The position numbers and the translations under genes were made by a program. From positions 20,339,432-20,403,431 of the forward strand of contig OY997592.1 of the NCBI GenBank assembly GCA_963921825.1: a DNA stretch of 64,000 bases. Reading direction: 5' to 3'. The number at the start of each line of letters is the position of its first letter. Position 1 is the stretch's first letter. The stretch comes from Erodium maritimum (lineage: Eukaryota > Streptophyta > Magnoliopsida > Geraniales > Geraniaceae). Positions 45,300-56,700 of this stretch are shown one piece after another. The notes under the pieces were generated by a model that had not been told where the DNA came from, ran no database searches, and saw nothing but the letters and a program-made list of their open reading frames with translations.

Positions 45300-46885
45300 A
45301 TTCATCTGGATTGGGCCTCTCTTTTAAGGTTCATCAACTTATCGGGCTTTGGAGGATCACTTTCTTTATGGTATTTGATGGGCTGGACTTAGGGCACTGC
45401 AATCCAACAAAAAACCTATACAAAATTATTACGGGAGGTAATGCATCTTTACCAGCCATACATTTCAAAAGGTTCAGTAAACGTCTATATAAGTGATTGC
45501 TATAATTTATATTAATAATTGATCTGTATTTTTTTTGGATATTAATCGGTTAATACAGGGGAGCTTATCGTTGTCTCGTGGATATATGCACATTGCCGAA
45601 TCACATAAAATTGATGTTCTCTGTTTATTTTCCGCGTTTTATTGATAGTTTGGTATTTATCTGCATATTAGGCATTTGAAATTATCAACTAGATCTTGGG
45701 GTTAGTTTTTGGATAATCAGGTATATCGGTGTTCGTTGTGGGTTGAATCACGCCAATTTTTTTTCACGAATCCAATTTATTTTTCAAAGTGAATTTTGTT
45801 TATCATTTATTTGGTACAAGGTTTTTCGTGGGGAAGCATAAGATCTGGCTAGGAGTGGGGGAAAACAAACAACGACGTCATCCCCAGTTCCCTAGCTCTC
45901 CCCAACCGTCTCCTTCCAACCGCTAGCCCTTGCCATGAGCCTTCGATCCCCAAAGTTGTGACTTGTATATACAAAGTCAAGCTTTATTCGACCCAGAGTC
46001 CAAATCATGATCATCCTTCCTTGGATTTTGGGTTTCTTGATTTGCTCACCAATGTTTTCGGTAAAGATAACGTATTTTTGATCGAGTTGAAAATAACGTG
46101 GGTTGTCATTTTCATTGTACAAACAATATTACCCATTCACACATTCTTTGTCAGACATACTATTGTAGTGACATACAAATATATTTGTTTTCAAAAAAAA
46201 ATATTTGTGGTTAGAACGAATATATTTGTTATGTCTGAGCTTAAAAAGTAGACCTTTTAAGGACGAATATATTCATGATTAGACTAAATATATTTCTAGA
46301 TTTTTCATATTTGACCTTATATATGAACCACATCGAGATATGCCTTTTTCAATTCTACATTTGTACTTCAACTTCTTTTGATTTAAAAAATTTACGATCA
46401 AATTTTTGTTCCGACGAGTACACTTCCGATTTGCTAATAAGGAGGATTCAGACACCTTCTTCTCCTCAGACCCTAATACCTAGTATGCATGGTCCCCTAC
46501 GATATATTCTTCATCTTTTTCGTCTTCTCCATCCATCCCTCAGCAATAGTTTCCTCCTATTGTTTCTGAAGAAGTAACACCTCTTAATGACAATCGACCT
46601 TAGACTTCATCATTATACTATTCTTCTGGGATTAATGAAGAAGAACAAGTGACCATTCCTTTTCGATCCAATAATGAAGAGGGTTATGGTGAGGACACCA
46701 AAAATGATGGTTTATATGACATGTAATAATTTCATTCTTTTCGGCAATACCGTAATATTTCAAATATGTATTAGTCTTTCTATTTCTGTTTAATATACAA
46801 AATTAATGTTTCATATGAATTATTTAATATAATAGATATTAATGTTTAGTACTAATTGTTGTTCTATCTAATTTTAATAGAAATA
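45300..46885. other. Intergenic stretch upstream of HSP70, no gene recognised
   Basis: AT-rich with short open frames lacking motifs or codon bias. 46050-46320 repeats aatatatttg several times. Confidence 0.4.
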
Positions 46886-46897
46886 AATTAATATTTT

Positions 46898-48236
46898 CAT
46901 CGACCTAAAAATCGTTCTCGAAAGGGCTTCTCTCCTCGTCTTTAATTCTCTGTGTTGCCAACAACCCTAGACCACGCTACACAGGCCAGCCTCTGCCGGC
47001 ACCACCTGCCACCCACGGTCGTATCTCCTTACTGCCCTGCTCGTCCTGCAACAACAAGAACCATGCTCTGGAACGATCAATTTTGGCAAAGACTAAAATC
47101 CACCTTCCACAGCCAATCCCAAGCAACTCCCCCCGTCCTCCATCAGCCGCCGCCAGTAAGTTCTCCCCTTCCTGCACCACGTTTTCTGCATGGCTTCAAT
47201 CCCTATTATTTTCATCGAGAAGAAGGAGACGAACCACTTCAGGTAAGCCTAGATTTATCCGTGGGAGGCTCGGTTCAGATCATCCATAGAGAATCCAACC
47301 ATGGGATAATTTTTTACAGTGAGAATATTGTTATTAATCAGGCCAAAGATGCGATTGTCGTTGCATGTACTGAATACTCTCTAACTGGAGAAGCTACCAC
47401 TGGTGATACTGATGTAGAAAGGATGCGACCAATGGTGTTACCACTACAAAATGGCCATCAATGGTGGTGCTGGAGGAATAATGATGATAGCTACAGGGAC
47501 CATAGGAACATCACTCAAGCATGAGTCGCATCTGAGTCTCCTCACCTCTTCTCCCATGGAGAAAGCGGCTACTTTTCCGATCAAGACGAGTATATTGGAA
47601 GAGGTGACCATAATTTTCCCCATCTAACACTCAAAGCAACTGAGGAGTATCAGCAACCCGGAATAGCCTGAGATCAGTTGAATTGGGTTGCTATTGGTGC
47701 CTTTCACAGAGGATCTATAACGGAAACTAATCCATCACTGGTAATGGGAGATCGGAATAGACTCCTCAGGGATTGGGACCCCTGCATGATGGCCAACATA
47801 CAAGCGTTCCCAGGGAAAAACGAGGTGAGGTCTGCATAACAGACTCACCAAGGCAAATGACTGACCCGATGTGCAACAGAGTATGTGCGGGGACGGTCCT
47901 GCTATGTTCCGTGCAAACCCGAACCCCTGACCCCCCTTCCATTTCCCAAAGTTCTCCCTGATTACTTGTGCATCCCACACGCTAGTTAATTAGACGGCCG
48001 TTAGGTTGAGTCAAGAAATATAGTTAGACCCCCTAATATCGTCCTAAATGAGTCTGTTTCCTTTTTACTTTCCCTGGCATAACCGAGCATTCGTTACAGG
48101 ATTGAGTATCCCACACCTACAGGTTAGGTCATTGACTCACCTTTTTGCTTTTACGTCCGTTGTATTGTTCTTATTAGTACTTGTCTGAGTAACTGGTTTC
48201 TCGTATCAATAGAAGTTCCACATTATGATAAAAAAA
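46898..48236 (+). mobile_element. LINE-type retroposon, 1.34 kb, with 12-bp target duplication
   Basis: aattaatatttt at 46886-46897 recurs at 48237-48248. The plus-strand 3' end reads cattatgataaaaaaaa, a LINE-like tail. The head is C-rich. An open frame of 190 residues (46952-47524) includes MLWNDQFWQRLKSTFHSQSQ but has no reverse transcriptase or endonuclease motif. It is best read as a non-autonomous or internally deleted LINE derivative. Confidence 0.75.
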
Positions 48237-49029
48237 AATTAATATTTTATCTCAATGTCCTCCACTGTAGCCCTTCATAAACTCGACACCTTACATCTCA
48301 ATCTCGAAAACACGCAACCCGAAAACTCAACATTACAAATGTGACACCACCACTAGGTATACTCTTATATTGTATTGTCGAGCCAAGCTTATAGATTTAT
48401 ATGATACTAAACATTTTTTTTTATCGGCAAAGAAAATATATAAATGAAACTCTTCATAGGGTGAAAAGGAGTACATGACCAAAGATCTAGCTATAGATCA
48501 GAAAAACCCAAATATGGACGCATTCATCTATAAGGGCGCAACCACAAGACGGAGCACTATCGATAAAGCACAACCTCAAGACAGGGGACAACCACATCTG
48601 GATCATACACGGATCGAAGAAATACAAAGAAAAAGTATTCCTATGATAGAAACCTCAGCAACCCAACATGGGTGCAACCAATAAAATACAAGGTCTAATA
48701 ACCATATTTTACAACTTGAAGAACATGAAATAAGCTGAAAGAGAGGTTTAATACCCTAATTTTCCAACCATGAAGCTCAGAACGATAAAAGATAAGGTCT
48801 TGATACCTATATTTTTCAACCATGATGAGCTAAGAAAATGACGACCCAAGTTGCAGCTGGCAAAAAAAACTGGGTCGCCGACATCATCCAAGGTCAACTC
48901 AATTGTGGACGGTGGAGCTCGAACTCAGTCTTCCAAACCCAATTCCGGCCTAAACAGAGAAAAAGCCCAAAGGGGGAGGACCGGTGTTTCTACCGTGAAC
49001 GAGCACAAACTTCCAAGTAGGAAATAGAA

Positions 49030-49730
49030 AAACATCACTTCCGGGGATCCGAGGTTGGATTCGAGCTGAGCGTTCTGAAACCGTGACCGATAACCCCTCA
49101 CCGGCCAACACCAATCAAGGACCCTGAGGGGAAGGCTTGTAGTTATACCAAACACGAACCAACCCGAACCCTGATAGATCCGACACCAAAGCCAATCAAA
49201 GAAGCGCAACACCACGATAGAGCTTCCGACTAATACACTCCAACAAACAGGCAATAGGAAGTCAACATATCCGGGGATCCGAGGCTCGACTCGAGTTTAG
49301 CGTTCCAAAACCGATACTGATAACCACTCGTTGGACAACACCAAGCGAGGACCCAAAGGGGAAGGCCTATAGTTATACCGAGCACGAGTGAGCCTGGTCC
49401 CGAACAAATTTGACACTAAAGCATGTAGAGAAGAAGAACGCCACCATCGAGCTTCCAACCATCCGCGACGACGAGGGACGAGACCAGAAACACAACGAAT
49501 CAAAGATCCAAACGATCAAGAAACGCTTCCCACGAAGAATCTGAAACAAGCCTCTTGAGAACCGTCACAAACGATTCTGAAAAAAGAATAGCAACCCTGC
49601 TTCCACCACCACAGCACCGGTCAAAGACTGACCCTCCACGAACTAAAGATTCGAGACAGAAACTCGAGCTGAGCATTCCGATACCAAAACCGGTAACCCC
49701 TCGTCGGCCAACACCAAACCAAACCAGAAC
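49030..49730. repeat. Two and a half diverged ~220-bp repeats inside the retroposon
   Basis: The phrase ccggggatccgagg occurs at 49039 and 49270, each followed by tcgag.t.agcgttc, gataaccactcg-like and tagttatacc segments. A third partial copy (ctcgagctgagcattccgat) starts at about 49660. Confidence 0.75.
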
Positions 49731-49973
49731 AAACCTGGCCTCCCCCGAGTAGCCTTCCTCGAGCATTGAAACTGGGGAACCCGAGCATCCCGCCGCGAGC
49801 ACGAGACCCCACCGAGCTCGAATTCCGGCGAAGATCTGGTCGGAAAGACTAGATCTAAGAGGAGGTGGTCGAGACTATCCCCCCCTCACCGTCGAGCTTG
49901 GTTGTCCCATACTATGGCGACGATGACAACACCAACATGTCGGACCGAGACAAACTCCGGGAAGCAAGGTTTT

Positions 49974-52900
49974 TGTCACGCCCCAAATCCGGCATCGACC
50001 GGACTCGAGATGTGACTTAAAGACAATACAAAATGTAACAAACAAAAGTGTCTCAAATCCAATATAACTCTCCAAGTTTAGTTTCAATCAAAATATCTCA
50101 AGTAAAAGTTCCATAATAAATCCTTTACACATAAGGTTCGTAACAAAATAAGACCATAACCGTCTCTAAAGATAAAGCACCCGGACCCACAGAAGCTCCC
50201 GAGCCTCGAGTCCACTACTCATCAAGCAAGCCTGTAAAAACAGTAAATAAACAAATAGGGGTAAGCTTACGCTCAGTAGGGAAAATAAATAACAAGGGCA
50301 ACCTTTAAATTTAACAATTGGAAATTCACAATTTCGTTCGAGTCTCAATAATACGAAGAACCAAGAAGATATTGAAGTACGAAGATGAACGGGTATTTAA
50401 CGCCTTTAAGAACATAGTGAATAATTATAGAAAGTAAGGGAAACAATACACTTTTTAACGATCAATAGAAGATAGAACATTTAGGTGCCACCGTGGCACA
50501 TGAAGTCACCACACTCCGATCCACAATATTCCTTGTGTCATGTCGGATTTTCCCTCGGCCCAGAGGAGACGCATGACATCACAAAGACGTATAACGTCGA
50601 GAATACCGGAAACATCCATATGAGGATGCATTCGTCGGGACCCTCGAAACGTCTCCAAAAGACCATAAATCATCGGGAACCAAGGCAATGCTCCCGTAGG
50701 ACGCATATACTCGGGTGAATCAACAAGTAACCATTCCCCGCAGGGTAAACCATCCAATTGCCCCGCAGGGTCCAATAACCAATGCCCCGCAGGGTCCAAT
50801 AATCAATACCCCGTAGGGTCCAATAATCAATGTCCCGCAGGGTCCAATAATCAATGCCCCGCAGGGTCCAATCCACCGGCTATGATACTACCCCACACCG
50901 GTATTCCCTTCGGTGTAGGTACCATACCGGATCACAAGTCATCGGCTTAGGTACTACCTCACACCAGTATTCCCCTTGGTGCAGGTACCTTACAGGCACT
51001 ACCCCACACCACAGCGTGGGTGCCATACCGATATAGAATCCAACGTAAAGACTCGTAAGAGAATAACATACTAAACAATCATGGAGAAACCATAGCTTAG
51101 CAAATCACAATTCCATCAAACACACCACAAGAAGCCATATAACTTTACACTTACCGATATACTTACCAACCGCACTCCATCGGTCTATCACTCACCCGAT
51201 CATGTACCATTTAGCACAATCAATTACACTCAATGTTCATACAATCATTCACCCAAGCATTCGATCAACTAATCATTCAAGCATACAAAGTTCAACATTC
51301 AAATCATCTAGTTGTATTGGACTCTTAACTTATCCAAACTAGGCACCCAAAGAATGTGAGGCAAACACAAACAATCCTAGGGCTCATCTCGGCCTTTCTA
51401 CCGGTAAAGCAATTCCCATGTATTGAAAGCGAGTTAAGCTAGTTATTCACGTCCTACGCATGCATACTAGACACATCCGGTTATTAGTAATTGAAAGACG
51501 ATTATTCTAGTTATTCGCATCCTATATGCAATCTAGGACCTTTCCGATTTTATTAACCTATTAGGCATACTAAGTATTGAAATGCACGAGGAGTTAGTAC
51601 TTTCCCTACCTTACGGTCTTCCTCTAACAATTCTCTTAGTTGCCGAAGTCCGAGCTAGCCTCCTCTCCGTCTTCACTAGGGTCCAAGTCTTCTTCTCCTA
51701 TCGAGCTCGGGTACACGGTCTTGGATCACAAACAAAACTAAAATTAACAACTAGAAAAAGACGGATTTCACACTAAACTACTTCAAAACGCTCTCAAAGA
51801 AACTCTCGGGTCAAAGGAACGACTTTGGGTCCAAACTATGCCCAATTAGGTCAAACCCTAGCTTCTGGAAATCTGGCTCGGAACCTAGCCCGTGCCGTAT
51901 CACAGACCGGCCTGGAATCCCAGCCGGAACGCATCACAGACCGGCCGGTATCAAACACGGACCGCGCGACGCACCGGCCCGGAATCAAACACAGACCGTG
52001 CGAGGTGCCGTGCCGGATTCCGGCCCGTTCCGCGCCGCGTACCGTGCCGGTAGCAGCCCATTCTGTGCTGCGTGACGTGCCGGTACGTGGCCCTCTTCGG
52101 GTCCCGTTCCTTACCGAACCAGACCAGCTTTCTCCCTTCTTCCCCAACACGAATTCTGCAAAGACCCCAACAAAATCTCCATTTCCAGCTCCAACAAGCT
52201 TCAAAACAGTCACCCAAAACCTCCACACTTCAACACCCTCAATGGGTTCCATCAAAACTTCAATACTCACAACAAAACCAACCTACACTTCACTAATTCT
52301 CCTCCAACAACAACAACCAACAAACCATGTAGCTAGTTCTTCAAGTTCCAACCAAAACCCACCAAAAACCAAAATAGGAAGTAGATGAAATGAGAAGATA
52401 AGGGTATCCAAACCTTGAGGATGATGAGATGATGAAGCTGTGAAGCTTTTGGTGAAGAAAATATGAAGATTGAGCCCAAAGTTCATCCCTTTCCTTTCTT
52501 TCTTCTTGCTCAAGCTATGGAGCTCTCTCTTCTCTCTCCCTCTAGCCAACTTCGACTGCAACAGTAGTGTAGGAGTTGAAATGTCTCCAACAATTGCTTT
52601 AAAAGACTTAGGAATCCAATTTACCAAAAGGCCCTCTAAAGTTCTATCCAATTAAAGACATTTGGGAGGGGTAAAAGGTCATTTGAACCCATTTTCTTTT
52701 CATCCAAGACTAATGCCAAGTGGCATCGTGGGAGCCACCTTTTCTTAATAAATTTCCAGCAGTCCAAAATTATATCGAATTTAGCCGATAAAAAGGTCGA
52801 GTTTGACCGAAAGTTGACCTATCCAATATTACAGTCAAACGAAAGGTAATGACCCAACTAAGCTAACGGAGATGGTGGCTAAGCTTTTTGGGCCCGGAAA

Positions 52901-52989
52901 TGTCCCGAATGACTTCCGGAGTCATCATTTTGACTTTTCCGGCCGAAATCCACCAGTTCGACCGGGATCGGCCGGGGGCGGTTCTTACA
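49974..52989 (-). mobile_element. Solo LTR, 3.0 kb, with 5-bp target duplication (fossil)
   Basis: TGTCACGCCCCAAATCCGG at 49974 and GGGGCGGTTCTTACA ending at 52989 are the family termini. gtttt at 49969-49973 recurs at 52990-52994. No internal region is present, so it is a solo LTR left by recombination. It carries its own arrays: ccccgcagggtccaataatc units (about 24 bp, 50735-50870) and ctaccccacaccggtattcc units (50885-51010). Confidence 0.92.
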
Positions 52990-53783
52990 GTTTTGTTCCA
53001 AAACTGACGAAACCTCTGGCAACCACCCGAACAACAACACACACCAAACCCGATGACCCATCAACTGGAGGCAAGAATACGGCGGCGCCACCCCCCTGGT
53101 CTGTCGAAACAGGTCAAGAAGAAGCTGAAAACACGAAAAACCAAGGGGGGAGAAGGGGGAAAGGAGCAGAGGATGACTTCATCGGCGACGTCCATAGCCG
53201 GAAACTGAGGCGTTGCCGGCGAGAAGCGAAGCAGGAACTTGGAAGTACTGTAAAGACTGCGGAGAAGTGGAGAGAGAGTAAGTTTTTTTTCACTCCTTGA
53301 CCTGATTTATATGATACTATACCTTGCACATGTTACAAACACAACTCTGGAACACAAATTGCCATCTCTAGTCTTAGTTCCATTGAATTTCTAGATGTTC
53401 CCAAAAAGTCCAAGAAGAAGACAGAAAACTTGGAAATGCAAAAAAGTTTGGGTCCTCTATAACCATTGACAACTTACATACACCAATTGATGGCATCTTA
53501 TATATACATGAACCAGAAAGATGCAAAATGTTGAGTGACGAAGATAAAAACATGAGTTGGGACGAAAACAGAACCGAGCACTGATGATAGTTGCAGTGAA
53601 GGGAAGAAAGCAGACATGTCTCACCTCCTGCTGTGCTTTAAGAGATCAAATAGCCATTCCCATGAACATGCATTTCAAATAGAATGCTGTTCATCAGGGC
53701 CGCAGGGGAAGTCCTTAACTCACTAGCATAAGCTTAGTGTGCCCTTCTAGTGAGGATTGTAGTGCAATAGATCTGTTCCTTGC

Positions 53784-56700
53784 TTATTTCTTACCTGCAA
53801 TTCGAAAATATAATTCTAATGGGTATCAGTAAGGTCGTTAGAATATAACTGCATCCTCAACTTCACTTCTTTAACATAATTATCACATGGAATATGACAG
53901 TAGACACACGTAGGAATGGGATCACAGCCGGTGTTTCAATTCCTTGGTTAGGTATGTAGGACACTAAAATGTTCGAGCGTGATAAACAATTATGTGACCG
54001 AAAATTGTAGTGATGCCATTGGAAGTTTTCAAATCAGTTAAAACTGGCACTTGTTATCAGTAGATTAGCCAATCAGTCTTGTCCCCCACTCAATTATCAG
54101 CAACTAAACCATCATGCGGAGTTAAAATTGAGGACACTGCTGGAGCAAGAACAAACATACGACAAAAGTACCTCTTTGGAACCAAGACTTCCAAACAGCA
54201 TGGCGGATTTGACGCTCATGTCTTCTTAAGAGTTCATCCACTCTATGTGGCTGAGATAATAGCGGTCCTGAGAATTCCACTTTGTCTACTTGATCCTTGT
54301 AACCCTGTTTGTTTGATGTAGTAGGTTCAACAAGTTAGTTAATAAAAGAATACAGGAAATATACCTCATATACAATCACATTTTCATACAAAATAACTTG
54401 AGACATGATTTCTTTATTTTTAAATCCAACTTCCAAGATTTCAGAAATATTCATGCGAAATTCAAGGCTCCTGAGACTAATATTGTAACCATAGCATTGC
54501 AAACTATGGCTGTTATCATTGCTCCATCTCATTACTTTATCACCATAAGAACTACAAGCTGGAGTTGCAACCTCTTCCCACCAACAACATTCCCAAAGTT
54601 AAATTTGTAGCAACACATTATTCAGCCAATAAAAACACTTGTCCAAAGTAATTTCTCTTGTTTTTGTATGATTTAATCCTGACATTCGCTTATCAAAAAA
54701 AAAATCCTGACATTTAAGTTTTTCAATTACCAGAAACGATATCTCAAGTAAAAACTGGTAACTATTCAATGTCTCAGGAGAACAAAATCCCGGCCATAAC
54801 CCAACGAAGTTTACAATTCAAATCGTCTGATAAATACTGAATAGTAACGAGCTCCATCTGTAAAAAGTTGTAGCAATATGACCAGAGCTTCATTTTATTT
54901 TCAACAAAGGTTGAACTCAAAACAAAATTTAATTGGTTTTAATATGTAGACAAACTTACCAAGCCACTTCTCTTAGCTGCCAATTCCTCTCTCTGATATA
55001 AGGCCAGAGATAGTTCCAGTGAGTGGTATCCATTGGAAGCATCATAAGAGGCATAGCCTCTAGAATTGGTGCGGCCTCCGGACGTGACAACCTCATTCTC
55101 ACGGCTTTTTGAGTCCAAATTGGTATTTGAATCAGGTACTGCTGAAGGTTCTAATGCATAAAAAATGTGACCTTTTGAAATAGATCTGGTGTAGGATCTT
55201 GAGGATGCATCATCTTTCCGCCTTCTTGCCCATGCAAATCCACTTGATGTTGAAACTTGCAATGGACCGGAAAAGGGAACATCTCCAAGTGATGCATTCT
55301 TTAAATGGGAAGGATCTTGCAGTTTATCAATTGATACCTTGAGTGCCTCCCCACCTAACATATCAATGCCACCTTCCTTCACCATATGCACATCAACATT
55401 AATTTTATGCCCACTTTCAGTTTGAGCTGCCAAATTCTACAGGAGAGGGAGTGATTGATCAATGAGAATAGAGTTGTCTCTACTTGTAAAGCTCTAAAAC
55501 TAAGTGTATATATATATATATAGGGAGGCTTTCAGGTGCGAACCCCTCTTAAAATGCGAACATGCGAACTCAACAACAACATGACACGTGTCGCGCTTAG
55601 AAATGCTCATCTTTTTTTTTTCCCACCAAGTTTATTAATTAAATTTTTCCCGCTTCGTTTCAACTCCGATTTAACTTTTTTTTTTTGCACCAATATTCTT
55701 ATTTTTTCAAGAGCTTTCTAACAAGTAGTGGATTGCATATATTTTGATGTGTTCTTGAATACGTGTGTGGATGTGTGAATATGAGTGCGAAAAAGTGTGA
55801 TGTGTTTTGCAAATTTAGTGTATATGGTTTGCGGATTTAGTGTATATGGTTTGCGGATTTAGTGTATATGGTTTGCGAATTTAGTGTGTTTTGCAAATTT
55901 AGTGTATATGGTTTGCGGATTTAGTGTATATGGTTTGCGGATTTAATGTATATGGTTTGCGAATTTAGTGTATATGGTTTGCGAATTTATTTAGTGATGT
56001 TCAAGGCATGGAAGTTCTTTGCTGGTATGTTGGGAGCATTTTTCAAACAAATCAAATGCACTGAACATCAAGAAGATGAAGATATTACAAATCAGCATAA
56101 TATAGTATATATATTTATATATGGTATTAGACAATTAATATGATGAATTAATATGATGATTTAAGTAACTGACTTGGTGTTACAGGGGTTGCCAACTACA
56201 AGCACTTTTGACATTTGGAGATGCAACAGCATTGAGAGCACTGAATCAATAAAGATACAATTTTGAGCAACACACATATAACATATATACACTATAAATA
56301 ACACTAAATTCACAAACCATATACACTAAATACGCAAACCATATACACTAAATTCGCAAACCATATACACTAAATCCGCAAACCATATACACTAAATCCG
56401 CAAACCATATACACTAAATCCGCAAATCATATACACTAAATTTGCAAAACACACTAAATTCGCAAACATATACACTAAATTCGCAAACCATATACACTAA
56501 ATCCGCAAACCATATACACTAAATCCGCAAAACATATACACTAAATCCGCAAAACACATCACACTTTTTCGCACTCATATTCACACATCCACACACTTAT
56601 TCAAAAACACATCAAAATATATGCAATCCACTACTTGTTAGAAAGCTCTTGAAAAAATAAGAATATTGGCGCAAGAAAAAATGAAATCGGAGTTGAAACG

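Larger units (their letters stand above)
48410..53303 (-). mobile_element. LINE-type retroposon split by a solo LTR
   Basis: gatttatatgatacta occurs at 48394-48409 and 53304-53319, a perfect 16-bp target duplication. On the minus strand the 3' end reads TTTGCCGATAAAAAAAA-like next to the left copy, so transcription ran from 53303 down. Removing the nested solo LTR leaves about 1.9 kb. The 5' part is GC-rich leader-like sequence. The middle holds repeated blocks (49030-49230, 49260-49470, part at 49655-49725). No reverse transcriptase motifs are seen, so it moved with help from other LINEs. Confidence 0.8.

Noticed and set aside
55802-56560. CRISPR-like array
   Set aside because: Units are continuous without unique spacers, inverted across a centre, and sit in a plant fold-back element.
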